Counted from the stretch's first letter, positions 8,333-17,326 are shown. The stretch is DNA of 64,000 bases from JAWHTC01 sp032586155 (GCF_032586155.1 NZ_JAWHTC010000001.1:806001-870000); one strand, 5' to 3'. Program-made: numbers and translations. Notes: generated by a model not told the origin, from the sequence alone.

Positions 8333-8385
8333 GTTAGCGCTAACAGCAAGAGTTAGCGCTAATTGTCTGGAACGTTAGCGCTAAT
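8333..8385. promoter_or_regulatory. Triple palindromic operator between eno and the flavin oxidoreductase
   Basis: Three copies of GTTAGCGCTAAC/T occur at 8333-8344, 8352-8363 and 8374-8385, with centres 19 and 22 bases apart, close to two helical turns. The even palindrome with a central CG step is typical of LacI-family operators. The sites are 92 bases from the eno start and 68 bases from the start at 8453, so either or both genes could be controlled. Confidence 0.7.
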
Positions 8386-8452
8386 TCTTTTTCATCCCGG
8401 GCGTGACGGCGGAAAACAGGACAGCTAGGCTGCGGTGAAACGGGAGTGCGGG

Positions 8453-9760
8453 ATGGAACTGATCACAGAACCCTATTGGTGGCAGGACGGGGCAGAGCTG
8501 CCGCCGGTTTGCCACGATGTACCTGCCAAGGCGGATATGGTGGTTGTCGGCGCCGGGTTCACCGGGCTGGGCGCAGCGCTGGCGGCGGCGGAAAAGGGTG
8601 CCGAAGTGGTCGTGTTTGACGCAGGTCAGCCGGGACAGGGGGCGAGTACGCGCAACGGCGGGATGATCGGTGCGCCGCATCGGCCAGAGTTTGTGCAGGA
8701 ATTGAAGACCTATGGCCGCGATCTGGCGGTGCGGATCGTGCGCGAGGGGGCCGAGGGCTATGCCCATACGCGCGCGCTGCACGAGGCTTCGGGGGTGTTT
8801 CAGCATACCGGGCGTGTGCAGATGGCCTTTACCCGGGCGCATTTCGAGGCGATGGCCGAACGGGTGCGATTGATCCATGAACTCGCACCGCAGGAGACGC
8901 GGCTGTTGAACCGGGAGGAGTTGCAGGACCATATCCGATCGGATCTTTATTTCGGCGGGCTCTATTACCCCGATCACGGGGCGGTGCAGCCACGGCTGGC
9001 GCATGACGGGTTGATGAAACGCGCCCGCGACGCCGGGGTAACGATCTGCGCCGAATGTGCGGTGACGGCGATGAAGCCCGAAGGGGACGGGTTTCGCCTG
9101 ACCACCGAGGCCGGGGAGATCAGGGCGCGGCGGCTGGTCTGGGCGACGAATGGCTATACCGGGTTGCAGAGCCGATGGCTGGCGCGGCGGATATTCCGGG
9201 TGCCGAGTTTCATCATCGCTACCGAGGAATTGCCAGAGGGGGTGATTGACCGTCTGGCGCCGGGGCGACGGATGATGGTGGAAAGCCGGGCGCGACATTC
9301 CTATTTCCGGCCCTCGCCAGATGGGAAAAGGATCATCTTTGGCGGGCGAGCGGCGCTGGTGTCGATTGACGAGCGCGAGGCCGCACGTCGGCTGCAACGG
9401 ACCATGGCCGAGATATGGCCGGAGGCGGCGGAGTGGAAATTGAGCCATAGCTGGCAGGGCTGGTTGGGCTTTACCTTTGCGCGCAACCCGTATGTGGGCA
9501 GCCACGAGGGGGTGCATTTCGCCTATGGCTACAGCGGCAATGGCGTGGCCCTGTCGCCCTGGCTGGGGCGCAAGGCGGCGCTCCGGGCCATGGGCGATCC
9601 GGAAGGGACGACGGCCTTTGCCGAGACACGGCTGGAAAGCCGACCCTACCATATCGGCGGAACGCCGTGGTTCATGGCATTGGCCTCGCCGTGGTGGCGG
9701 TTCGTGGTCGACGCGCGCGAGACAGCGCGGGCACGGCGGGATCGGGAGATGCGGCGGTAG
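8453..9760 (+). CDS. FAD-dependent oxidoreductase of the DadA/PuuB type
   Basis: This 435-residue flavoprotein belongs to the DAO superfamily, which oxidises amines or amino acids (D-amino acid dehydrogenase, gamma-glutamylputrescine oxidase, sarcosine oxidase). The N-terminus MELITEPYWW is followed by VVVGAGFTGLGAALAAAEKGAEVVVFDA, the FAD-binding Rossmann motif, and GQGASTRNGGM. Near the C-terminus, FAYGYSGNGVALSPWLGRKAA is the second flavin-contact motif. The start at 8453 has GGGAG upstream. It is a distant paralogue of the protein encoded at 40824, but there are no polyamine genes next to it, so the substrate is uncertain. Confidence 0.8.
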   Translation: MELITEPYWWQDGAELPPVCHDVPAKADMVVVGAGFTGLGAALAAAEKGAEVVVFDAGQPGQGASTRNGGMIGAPHRPEFVQELKTYGRDLAVRIVREGAEGYAHTRALHEASGVFQHTGRVQMAFTRAHFEAMAERVRLIHELAPQETRLLNREELQDHIRSDLYFGGLYYPDHGAVQPRLAHDGLMKRARDAGVTICAECAVTAMKPEGDGFRLTTEAGEIRARRLVWATNGYTGLQSRWLARRIFRVPSFIIATEELPEGVIDRLAPGRRMMVESRARHSYFRPSPDGKRIIFGGRAALVSIDEREAARRLQRTMAEIWPEAAEWKLSHSWQGWLGFTFARNPYVGSHEGVHFAYGYSGNGVALSPWLGRKAALRAMGDPEGTTAFAETRLESRPYHIGGTPWFMALASPWWRFVVDARETARARRDREMRR

Positions 9761-10002
9761 GTTTGGGCTTGCTGCGGACACTGAGGTGAAGCCGTGCGCT
9801 GGCCGACCCGCGGGGTGGCGACCCAACATTTCAGCATGGCGCTTTACCCCGGCCTCATCCAAAGAGCCTCACTGTTTCGCATGACCTCACCCGATCGCCT
9901 TCCCTCGGGGGCGGGTTGGCGATCGCACGGCGGCGCGGGCGCCTTGATTCCGTGCAGGTTTCTCGTGGCCAATGTCCGTTCAAGGCCAAAATCACCGCTT
10001 GC
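9761..10002. other. Intergenic region with one hairpin
   Basis: This 242-base gap lies between convergent genes. I see no gene in it. A hairpin with 7-bp arms GATCGCC and GGCGATC spans 9893-9924 and could end transcription from either side, but it lacks a T run. Confidence 0.4.
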
Positions 10003-10845
10003 TCAGAGCAACAGCTCTCCCTGCATCATCGGACAGGCGGCACCCGAGATGGTGACCGCCGTACCGTCGGTGGCAACCCCGATCCGTGACGGGCGGCCCA
10101 TGTCCTCGCCTTGCCACAGGGTAAAGCTTTGATCTGTGCCATGGATCCGCGCCAGCAACGCGCCAAGCGTGGCGCTGGCCGAGCCGGTGGCGGGGTCCTC
10201 GGGGATATTGTCGAGCGGCGCGAACATGCGGGCATGGATGGCGTCTGGTCCGCGCCAGTAGCAGAACTGGGCAAAATCGAGCGCACCGGGGTATTTCGCG
10301 TTGCCCACACGGAAGGCAGCGATGTCGGGGGTGGCTGCGGAAAGCGCCGCACGGCTGGTCAGTTCGGTGAACGTGAAGGGCAGACCGAGCGTGGCCATGA
10401 CCGGGGCGTGACTTGTGGTTTCGATCTGTTCGGTCGGCAGTGTCAACGCGGCGCCGACTTCGTCCACCGTGGGGTGGGCGAGGGTCTCCAAAGGGGCCGA
10501 GGTGGTGAAGCGGGCCGCATCGGGTGTCGCATGGGTGTGGATCGGGCCGATGCCGAGTTCCAGCACCATATCGGGGCCGTGCCCCATGCGCGCCAATGCC
10601 ACGGCGGTGCCGATGGTGGGGTGGCCGGCAAAGGGCACCTCCATCGTCGGGGTGAAGATGCGGACGCGGGCGGTGTGGGCCGGATCGGCGGGCGGGTAGA
10701 TGAAGGTGGTTTCCGAGTAGTTGAACTCGGCTGCGATCTTCTGCAACGCGTCCTCGGGCAAGGTGGTCGCATCTGGGACAACGGCCAAGGGGTTGCCACC
10801 GAAAGGGGTGTCGGTGAAGACATCAAACGTCTGGTAGCGGGTCAT
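10003..10845 (-). CDS. PhzF family isomerase, second of a tandem pair
   Basis: PhzF-family proteins have a duplicated diaminopimelate-epimerase-like fold and catalyse isomerisations; most members have no known substrate. This 280-residue copy starts MTRYQTFDVFTDTPFGGNPLAVV and has the YSETTF segment with the catalytic glutamate. PFAGHPTIGTAVAL follows, and then DPATGSASATLGALL near the end. The start at 10845 is 11 bases after the stop of the upstream paralogue, so the two genes form one transcription unit. Both products are exactly 280 residues, consistent with a tandem duplication. No phenazine biosynthesis genes are present. Confidence 0.86.
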   Translation of the reverse strand: MTRYQTFDVFTDTPFGGNPLAVVPDATTLPEDALQKIAAEFNYSETTFIYPPADPAHTARVRIFTPTMEVPFAGHPTIGTAVALARMGHGPDMVLELGIGPIHTHATPDAARFTTSAPLETLAHPTVDEVGAALTLPTEQIETTSHAPVMATLGLPFTFTELTSRAALSAATPDIAAFRVGNAKYPGALDFAQFCYWRGPDAIHARMFAPLDNIPEDPATGSASATLGALLARIHGTDQSFTLWQGEDMGRPSRIGVATDGTAVTISGAACPMMQGELLL

Positions 10846-10856
10846 GGTTTTGTCCT

Positions 10857-11699
10857 TCAAAGCAGCAATTGGCCGGTGCGGATCCGGCAGGCGTTGCCCG
10901 AAACGGTAACGCCGCTGGGGTCGGTGGCAAGGGTGATGCGCGAGGGGCGGCCCATCTCGACGCCCTGCGTCAGGGTGAAGTTTTGCGGGTCGCCGGTTGA
11001 ATGGGCAAGCAGAGCGGCCAGCGTAGCGGCGGCGGAGCCGGTGGCGGCGTCCTCGGGGTTGCCTGAGAGGGGGGCGAACATGCGGGCATAGGTGCGGTCA
11101 TCTTCCATGCACCACGTGTACTGGGCGAAATCCATGGCGTTGGGGAGGGCTGCGCGACCTTCGGCCATGGCGTTTGTGTTTACTTCGATACGTGACAGCG
11201 CCGCGCGGTCGCGGAGCCGGGTCAGCACCACGGGGCGACCCAGAGAGGCGATGGTTGGCGGATGGGGAGAGGTCTCCAGCATGTCTTGCGGAAGGTTAAG
11301 GATACGCGCGATCAGGGCCGGGGTGGGATGGCCGAGAATGTCGAGCGGGGTGTTGGTGGTGAAGCTGGCTGACTTGGCGTCGGCGCGGACGGACACCGGG
11401 CCGATGCCCAGTTCCAGCACCATGTCGGAGCCATGGCCCATGCCCGCCAGGGCGACGGCGGTGCCGATCACGGGATGCCCGGCGAAGGGAAGTTCTTGCG
11501 TGGTTTTGAAAATGCGCACGCGGGCAGTGTGGGTCGGATCATCGGGCGGGAAGACGAAGGTGGTTTCCGAGTAGTTGAATTCGGCTGCGATCTTCTGCAA
11601 CGCGTCCTCGGACAGGGCGGTTGCATCGGGGATCACCGCGAGCGGGTTGCCAGCGAAGGGCGTGTCAGTGAAGACATCGTAAGTAAGGTAGCGCGTCAT
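10857..11699 (-). CDS. PhzF family isomerase, first of a tandem pair
   Basis: This protein of 280 residues is closely similar to the next gene. It has the same N-terminal MTRYLTYDVFTDTPFAGNPLAVI and the catalytic region KIAAEFNYSETTFVFPP. PFAGHPVIGTAVALAGMGHG and DAATGSAAATLAALL follow. I chose ATG 11699, which aligns with the paralogue, rather than the in-frame ATG 12 codons upstream. The two copies differ mostly in the middle (residues 110-200), where substrate contacts are expected, so they may have diverged in specificity or form a heterodimer. Function beyond the family is unknown. Confidence 0.86.
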   Translation of the reverse strand: MTRYLTYDVFTDTPFAGNPLAVIPDATALSEDALQKIAAEFNYSETTFVFPPDDPTHTARVRIFKTTQELPFAGHPVIGTAVALAGMGHGSDMVLELGIGPVSVRADAKSASFTTNTPLDILGHPTPALIARILNLPQDMLETSPHPPTIASLGRPVVLTRLRDRAALSRIEVNTNAMAEGRAALPNAMDFAQYTWCMEDDRTYARMFAPLSGNPEDAATGSAAATLAALLAHSTGDPQNFTLTQGVEMGRPSRITLATDPSGVTVSGNACRIRTGQLLL

Positions 11700-11803
11700 G
11701 GCCCGTCCGGTCGCGGCTTGGATCCTGCCAAGCATAGACGCGCGACAAGGCCGTGCGCCATGGCGTTTTCGTGATGGTCAGGATTTCGAGACGTGATGGG
11801 GTG

Positions 11804-13063
11804 TTACACCAGGTCCGGCTCGCGTCCGACGCGATTGGCCACGCGGGTAATGGTCAGGCCCTGCACCACGATCGAGAAGATCACGATCACGTAGGTGATG
11901 GTCAGGATCATCGGCTTCCACTCGTTATCGGGCAGCGACAACGCCAGCGCGACCGAGATACCGCCCTTGAGGCCACCCCAGGTCATGATCGGGATGACTC
12001 CGCGGGAAAACTCGCGGAAGGGTTTCAACGCCAGCACCGGTACGGCGACGGCGGCAAGACGTGCGACCAGCGCCAGAGCGATGCAGAGCACAGCGGTGAC
12101 AAGGTAATCCATCTCAAAGGCCACGGCAAAGACCTCGAAACCGATGAGCAGGAAGAGCACGGCGTTGAGAATCTCGTCGATCAGTTTCCAGAAGGCATCG
12201 ACATAATGGCGGGTTTCCTCGCTCATCCCGTGCTTGGCGCCGATATCGCCAATGAGCAAGCCAGCGCAGACCGCCATGATCGGGGCCGAGAAATGCAAGT
12301 AGACCGAAAGCTGGTAGCCGCCAAAGGCCAGCGCCAGGGTGAGCAGCACCTCGAGCGAGTAATCATCGATCAGCCGCATGATGCGGAAGGTGAGCCAGCC
12401 CAGGATGAGGCCGAGTACGGCACCGCCCACGGCTTCTTGCAGGAACAGCTTTACCGCGCCCATCAGCGCGCTGTCATGGGCGCCGTGATCACCGCCCATG
12501 GCCGGGAAGGCCAATCCGACCAGCACCAGGAAGACGACATAGCCGACACCATCGTTGAACAGCGATTCTCCGGCGATCTTGGTTTCGAGCGACTTGCGCA
12601 AGTTGGCCTCGCGCAGCACACCCAGCACGGCGACCGGGTCGGTGGGGGAAATCAGCGCGCCAAAGACCAGCGCGATCAGGATCGGTGCGCCGGTCAGCGC
12701 AGAAAAGCCCAAGCCAACGATCAAGGTCGACAGACCCACGCCGATGGTGGCCATCAGGAAAACCAGCCGCCACTGTTCGCGCAGGTCGGAGATCTTCACA
12801 TGCAGCGCCCCGGCAAACAGGAGCAGCCCCAGCATGCCTTCCAAAAGCGCATCCGAGAAATCGATCCCGGTGATGATGGCGCGTGAGGTCTCGGCGATGG
12901 TCAGCACGGGCCAGATCAGATCGGTGATCAGCACCCCGAAACTGGCAAACAGCGCCACGACAAGGATGCCGATGGCGCCCGGTAGTTTCAGAACCAGGTG
13001 GTTGATCGCGCCGAATATCGCGGCCAGCACGATAAGAAGCGAGGTAATCTGTAAAAGATCCAT
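11804..13063 (-). CDS. Na+/H+ antiporter, CPA1 (NhaP) type
   Basis: This 419-residue inner-membrane protein has about 12 hydrophobic segments and the hallmarks of CPA1 cation:proton antiporters. These are ALISPTDPVAVLGVL with the ion-binding aspartate region, and GESLFNDGVGYVVFLVLVG. It would exchange cytoplasmic sodium (or potassium) for protons, suiting a marine organism. The C-terminus ends shortly after the last membrane helix, without the long regulatory tail of eukaryotic exchangers. The gene is monocistronic by position. A large inverted repeat lies upstream at 13193-13254. Confidence 0.88.
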   Translation of the reverse strand: MDLLQITSLLIVLAAIFGAINHLVLKLPGAIGILVVALFASFGVLITDLIWPVLTIAETSRAIITGIDFSDALLEGMLGLLLFAGALHVKISDLREQWRLVFLMATIGVGLSTLIVGLGFSALTGAPILIALVFGALISPTDPVAVLGVLREANLRKSLETKIAGESLFNDGVGYVVFLVLVGLAFPAMGGDHGAHDSALMGAVKLFLQEAVGGAVLGLILGWLTFRIMRLIDDYSLEVLLTLALAFGGYQLSVYLHFSAPIMAVCAGLLIGDIGAKHGMSEETRHYVDAFWKLIDEILNAVLFLLIGFEVFAVAFEMDYLVTAVLCIALALVARLAAVAVPVLALKPFREFSRGVIPIMTWGGLKGGISVALALSLPDNEWKPMILTITYVIVIFSIVVQGLTITRVANRVGREPDLV

Positions 13064-13192
13064 GGGGTTACCCTGTACGCTGCGGTGTCCGGGATGGCCC
13101 TAGCACGGGCGCGCCGGTTTTCAAAGCGAGAGGGTGTCGCATTTGGCTTTTCGCGCCGTGATGGCGGCGGTGCGGGGCTGGCCAGGCTGGAA

Positions 13193-13254
13193 TTGAGTAT
13201 TTACGCCAAGAAAGAGAGCCGGTCCCTGGTCTCTTTCTTGATCCAAATACTCAA
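13193..13254. repeat. Inverted pair of a dispersed repeat, forming a long hairpin
   Basis: The left arm reads TTGAGTATTT, four variable bases, then CAAGAAAGAGA. The right arm is its reverse complement with a different four-base spacer. The two arms fold into a stem of about 25 bp broken by a 4-base internal loop. It sits 3' of the EEP nuclease gene, so it probably terminates leftward transcription. Single arms of the same sequence occur at 15747, 27166 and 45788. Confidence 0.65.
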
Positions 13255-13334
13255 ATCCCGAAATCAGATCCCAGCGCAACCGCTGCGCATGGATTGATAG
13301 GATCGTTGCCGCGCCGCCCGAGCAGCGCAACCTT

Positions 13335-14033
13335 TCACTTGCGGGCAAGGTCCGCCCAGATCGGCAGGTGATCCGAGGCGACGCGGGCCGGCCGGGCAGT
13401 ATGGCTGCCGTGATCCAGTGCCCGCAGCTCGGAGGACAGGGCGAACCGGTCCAGCGCTGCGACCGGGCGCGGCGAGGGGAAGCTGGGACGTTCCGGCAGG
13501 ATGGTCAGGCCGGGCGTAGCCTGATCCAGCGCCCGCGCGGGGCCCCATTCGTTGAAATCGCCGGCCAGCACCGTGGGCATCGGCTCCAATTTTTGCAGGT
13601 GGCGCATGACCGCTGCCAGCTGCAACAGCCGGTAGCGGCGAATCAGCCCCAGATGCAGCCCCAGCACCCGGAGCGGGCCGATCGGGGTCATCAGGTCGGC
13701 GCGGATGGCGCCGCGCGGCTCCAGCCCCGGCAGTTCGATATGCGCCGTGTTCAATGTGGTTACACCGGAACGGAGCAGCATCGCATTTCCATGCCAGCCG
13801 AGCGACCCGCCCGGTTCGCCGAAATGCGCCACCCGCCAGCCATCGGCTTCGGCCATTTCGTGCGGCAGGGCGGCAGGGCGCGGCGGCAGACGTTTGTCGG
13901 CCTCCTGCAGAACAACCACCGCGGCCTTCAGGTTGCCGATCACCGAAAGCGTGCGGTCGGGGCGTCTGCGCAGGTCGATGCCGACGCATTTCTGCAGGTT
14001 GTAGCTTGCAATTCTGATCTGCTCTGCCTTCAT
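13335..14033 (-). CDS. Endonuclease/exonuclease/phosphatase family protein
   Basis: This 232-residue protein has the EEP fold of DNase I-like enzymes and phosphodiesterases. Visible motifs are IASYNLQKCVG near the N-terminus, VVVLQEAD (metal-binding Glu), GLHLGLIRRYR, AGDFNEWG (catalytic Asp and Asn) and ASDHLPIWADL at the end, with the conserved SDH. The substrate may be DNA, phosphoinositide-like lipid or another phosphodiester. The start at 14033 leaves 9 bases to the divergent membrane-protein gene; an upstream ATG at 14048 would overlap it. No signal peptide is seen, so it is probably cytosolic. Confidence 0.82.
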   Translation of the reverse strand: MKAEQIRIASYNLQKCVGIDLRRRPDRTLSVIGNLKAAVVVLQEADKRLPPRPAALPHEMAEADGWRVAHFGEPGGSLGWHGNAMLLRSGVTTLNTAHIELPGLEPRGAIRADLMTPIGPLRVLGLHLGLIRRYRLLQLAAVMRHLQKLEPMPTVLAGDFNEWGPARALDQATPGLTILPERPSFPSPRPVAALDRFALSSELRALDHGSHTARPARVASDHLPIWADLARK

Positions 14034-14042
14034 CTGGTCTAT

Positions 14043-14771
14043 ATGCAAGGCAAAAGCGGGGATGTCACGAGGGTGCTACGCGATCAGTCCTATCTGACCT
14101 GGGCAATCTGGGCGGTTCTGTTGATCATGGCGGCCGACGCGCTGATTGCAGGACGGTTCTCGGTGGCCTTTGTGGCGCTGGCCACGCTAGCCTTGTCGCT
14201 GGTGCCGGTCATCTACGCGCGCTGGGCCGAGATCCACGTCCCCTCGTCCTTCATGCTGCTGGTGGTGGCCTTTGTCGGCGGCACGCTGTTTCTTGGCGAG
14301 GTCTATGATTTTTACGAGCGGTTCTGGTGGTGGGATATCGCCATGCACGGCGCCAGCGCGCTGGGATTCGGCCTGATCGGGTTCGTGCTGGTGTTCATGA
14401 TGTTTCAGGGTAATCGCTTTGCCGCGCCGCACGGGGCAGTGGCGTTTTTCGGGTTCTGTTTCGGAATGGCGATCGGCGTGGGCTGGGAGATTTTCGAGTT
14501 CGGTATGGATCAGCTGTTTGGGTTGAACATGCAGAAATCGGGACTGAACGACACGATGGGTGACCTGATCGTCGATTTCTTCGGCGCAGGTATCGGGGCG
14601 ATGGCCGGTTGGGCCTATCTGCGTGGACGGCATGCGGCGGGGCTACAGCGGCTGATTGGCGAGTTCATCGAGAAGAATCCGCGCCTGTTCCAGCATCAGC
14701 ATCAGAATCGGCCCGGCGCACAGGGCAAGGACACACGGCAAACCGAATTGGAACGCAACGACGCGGATTGA
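14043..14771 (+). CDS. Polytopic membrane protein, YjdF/DUF2238-like
   Basis: The product of about 242 residues has five or six membrane helices. The motifs WWWDIAMHGASALGFGLIGF and IGVGWEIFEFGMDQLFG, then SGLNDTMGDLIVDFFGAGIGA, match the pattern of YjdF/DUF2238 membrane proteins. In these, conserved histidine, glutamate and aspartate lie within or next to membrane helices. The role of the family is unknown. The C-terminal 40 residues are hydrophilic and rich in Gln and His. The start is uncertain: ATG 14043 has no clear ribosome site, and GTG at 14073 is an alternative. It faces the EEP nuclease gene head to head. Confidence 0.68.
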   Translation: MQGKSGDVTRVLRDQSYLTWAIWAVLLIMAADALIAGRFSVAFVALATLALSLVPVIYARWAEIHVPSSFMLLVVAFVGGTLFLGEVYDFYERFWWWDIAMHGASALGFGLIGFVLVFMMFQGNRFAAPHGAVAFFGFCFGMAIGVGWEIFEFGMDQLFGLNMQKSGLNDTMGDLIVDFFGAGIGAMAGWAYLRGRHAAGLQRLIGEFIEKNPRLFQHQHQNRPGAQGKDTRQTELERNDAD

Positions 14772-14817
14772 CCTTTCACCGCCTTTGCCCCCTTGTTGAC
14801 GCGAAAGGGAGGCAATC

Positions 14818-15693
14818 ATGGAACGCAAAGACCACGTGGATGCGGCCGGTGCCGCCGCGATGATCCTGTTCGCCTTTCTGCTTGGGTTCAACCAGGTGGT
14901 GATCAAGGTCTCGACCGGCGGGTTCCAGCCGGTGTTCCTGGCCGGGTTGCGTTCGGTTGGCGCGGTGGTGGCGATCTGGGCCTGGATGCGCTGGCGAGGC
15001 ATCGCGATTCGCATCCCGCATGAGGCGCGGGTCGGCGCGCTCCTGCTCGGGCTGCTCTTTACCGCCGAGTTCATATTTCTCTACCTGTCGCTCGATCGCA
15101 CCAGCGTCGGGCGGGCCTCGATCATTTTCTATTCGATGCCGGTTTTCGTGGCGATCGGGGCGCATCTGATGATCGCAGGCGAACGGTTGAACACTGTACG
15201 TGCCTTGGGGCTGTTGCTGGCGATGGGCGGCGTAGTCTGGGTGATGAGCGACCAAGGTGCTGGTCAGGGCGATATCCTGGGGGACGTGATGGCGCTCCTG
15301 GCAGCGATGTCCTGGGCCGGGATTGCCTTGGTGGTGCGGGTGACGCCGCTGGAGCGGGTGGCCCCGGAGGTGCAGCTGTTCTCGCAACTCATCATTTCGG
15401 CGGTGCTGCTGATGATCGCGGCGCTGTTCTTTGGCCCTTTCATCCGTGATCTGCAGCCGATCCACTGGGCGGGATATGCCTTTCAGACTCTTGCGATCGC
15501 CAGTTTCGGCTATCTCTTCTGGTTCTTCCTGATGAAACGCTACCCGGCCTCGGGCGTGGCGTCGTTTTCCTTCCTGTCTCCGGTCTTCGGCGTCGGCCTT
15601 GGCTGGCTCTTCCTGAACGAGGCGGTGGGCCCCGAGATCATCGGTGGCTTGATGCTGGTGGCGGTGGGGATCACCCTGATCAACCGCCGCTGA
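14818..15693 (+). CDS. EamA/DMT superfamily transporter
   Basis: This 291-residue integral membrane protein contains two EamA repeats of about five helices each. The first runs from AMILFAFLLGFNQVVIKV to about residue 140, and the second ends with a SPVFGVGLGWLFLNEAVGPEIIGG motif. Members of the drug/metabolite transporter superfamily export amino acids, nucleobases or other metabolites, but the substrate cannot be inferred. AAAGGGAGG lies just upstream of the ATG. The gene is followed by a repeat-type hairpin and converges on selO. Confidence 0.88.
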   Translation: MERKDHVDAAGAAAMILFAFLLGFNQVVIKVSTGGFQPVFLAGLRSVGAVVAIWAWMRWRGIAIRIPHEARVGALLLGLLFTAEFIFLYLSLDRTSVGRASIIFYSMPVFVAIGAHLMIAGERLNTVRALGLLLAMGGVVWVMSDQGAGQGDILGDVMALLAAMSWAGIALVVRVTPLERVAPEVQLFSQLIISAVLLMIAALFFGPFIRDLQPIHWAGYAFQTLAIASFGYLFWFFLMKRYPASGVASFSFLSPVFGVGLGWLFLNEAVGPEIIGGLMLVAVGITLINRR

Positions 15694-15712
15694 CAAGGGC
15701 TGTTCAGCAAGG

Positions 15713-15768
15713 AGCATTCCGGGCAAGAGGAACCCAAACGACGCTGCTCTTTCTTGGTTCAAATACTC
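15713..15768 (-). repeat. Dispersed repeat with a degenerate inverse arm
   Basis: On the minus strand 15768-15747 reads GAGTATTTGAACCAAGAAAG, matching the arms at 13193-13254. A degenerate inverse arm (GAGCATTCCGGGCAAGAGG) precedes it from 15713. The element lies between the convergent EamA and selO genes and may act as a terminator. Confidence 0.5.
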
Positions 15769-15907
15769 ATTCCCACCCAGCCAACCCGCCACAACGGTTC
15801 AATCAAAGCGGCCGCCGGGCGCCAGCCCGGCGCCAGCAGGTACCATGCAGGGCCGAGCGTAGCGAGGCCCCCGGCGACGCCGTCAGGTGGCGCAAATCCT
15901 TGGAAAC

Positions 15908-17326
15908 TCAGGTGCCGCAGAAGGTCTGGCGCACGCGTTCGCTGTCCGTCGGGGGGCGGGTCAGGTCCAACGCGTCCGGTTGATCGTCATAGGGGCGGGC
16001 CAGCACCGCCGTCAGGCGGTGGAACGGGGCGAAATCGCCCGCCACGGCGGATTGGATCATTTCCTCGACACGGTGATTGCGCGGGATGAAGGCAGGGTTG
16101 ACGCGCGCCATCAGAGCACGCGGGTCAGGCTCAGAGGCAATGCGGGCCTGCCAGCGGGTCTCCCAGGCATCGAACGTATTTCGATCCGAGAACTGGTCGC
16201 GGGCCGACGATGTGGCGATAGCCCTGAACGCGTTGGTGAAATCGGCTCCGTCTGTCGCCATCAGGGTCAGAAGATCCTCGATCAGAGCGCGATCCTCGGG
16301 GTCGGGGTTAGAAAGCCCCAGCTTGGCGCCAAACCGGGTCAGCCAGGCGTGCTCGATCCGGGTGGGCATCGAATGGACGAGGGTGGTGAAATCCTCGACC
16401 GCTTTGTCCTGGTCCGGGCAGAGCGGGATCAGGGTGTTGGCCAGTTGCGCCATGTTCCAGACGATGACGCGGGCCTGGTTGGAATAGGCATAGCGGCCAT
16501 GACGGTCGATCGAGGAAAACACCGTGTCGGGGTGGTAGTCGTCGATGAAGGCGCAGGGCCCATAGTCGATGGTTTCGCCCGACAGCGTGGTGTTGTCGGT
16601 GTTCATTACCCCGTGGATGAAACCCACCGACATCCAAGCCGCCACCAGCGCCGCCTGCCTGTCGATCACGGCAGAGAGCAGGTCATTCGGGGTTTCGACA
16701 TCGGGGTAGTGGCGGGTGCGGGTGTAGTCGAAAAGCGCCTGCAGGGCCTTGGTGTCGCCACGGGCAGCGAAGAACTGAAAGGTGCCAACGCGGATATGTG
16801 ACGCTGCCACCCGGGTCAGCACTGCGCCGGGCAGGGCGGTTTCACGCTGTACGGTCTCGCCGGTTGTCACCGCGGCGAGGGCGCGGGTGGTGGGGATGGT
16901 GAGCGCATGCATCGCCTCGGAGACCACGTATTCGCGCAAGACGGGCCCGAGCCACGCCCTGCCATCGCCGCCGCGCGAATAGGGGGTGCGGCCGGAGCCC
17001 TTGAGTTGAATGTCGAAACGGGTGCCGGTCTTGTCGGTGACCTCGCCCAGAAGCAGGGCGCGACCGTCGCCGAGCTGGGGCACGAAATTGCCGAACTGGT
17101 GACCGGCATAGGCCTGCGCCAGCGGATCGGCCCCTTGGGGCGTCTCGTTTCCGGCGAAGACGCGGGCCATGTCCTCGGGCGGGCCGGGGGCGATGCCCAG
17201 GCTTTCGGCGAGGGTGTCATTGAAGGCGATCAACTGCGGCGCCGCCACCGGCGCGGCCGGCTGGCGGCTGTGGAAATGCGGTGGCAGGCTGGCGTAGCTG
17301 TTGGAAAAGGGGATCGAGAGCGTCAT
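15908..17326 (-). CDS. selO: Protein adenylyltransferase SelO
   Basis: SelO is a pseudokinase that binds ATP in a flipped orientation and transfers AMP to Ser, Thr or Tyr of proteins, notably during oxidative stress. The 472-residue length is usual for bacterial forms. Motifs seen are YAGHQFGNFVPQLGDGRALLLGE (nucleotide loop), DIQLKGSGRTPYSRGGDGRA, the metal-binding GVMNTDNTTLSGETIDYGPCAFID, and the C-terminal TFCGT, where the cysteine replaces the selenocysteine of eukaryotic homologues. The protein is cytosolic here, with no signal peptide. The gene stands alone between two intergenic repeats. Confidence 0.93.
   Translation of the reverse strand: MTLSIPFSNSYASLPPHFHSRQPAAPVAAPQLIAFNDTLAESLGIAPGPPEDMARVFAGNETPQGADPLAQAYAGHQFGNFVPQLGDGRALLLGEVTDKTGTRFDIQLKGSGRTPYSRGGDGRAWLGPVLREYVVSEAMHALTIPTTRALAAVTTGETVQRETALPGAVLTRVAASHIRVGTFQFFAARGDTKALQALFDYTRTRHYPDVETPNDLLSAVIDRQAALVAAWMSVGFIHGVMNTDNTTLSGETIDYGPCAFIDDYHPDTVFSSIDRHGRYAYSNQARVIVWNMAQLANTLIPLCPDQDKAVEDFTTLVHSMPTRIEHAWLTRFGAKLGLSNPDPEDRALIEDLLTLMATDGADFTNAFRAIATSSARDQFSDRNTFDAWETRWQARIASEPDPRALMARVNPAFIPRNHRVEEMIQSAVAGDFAPFHRLTAVLARPYDDQPDALDLTRPPTDSERVRQTFCGT

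Noticed and set aside
8381..9862. Long minus-strand frame of 493 codons opposite the flavin oxidoreductase.
   Set aside because: It is rich in Pro, His and Arg, has no domain, and overlaps a gene with clear FAD motifs.
13368..14042. Long plus-strand frame opposite the EEP nuclease gene.
   Set aside because: It is the antisense of a well-supported gene and has no conserved motifs before the membrane-protein start at 14043.
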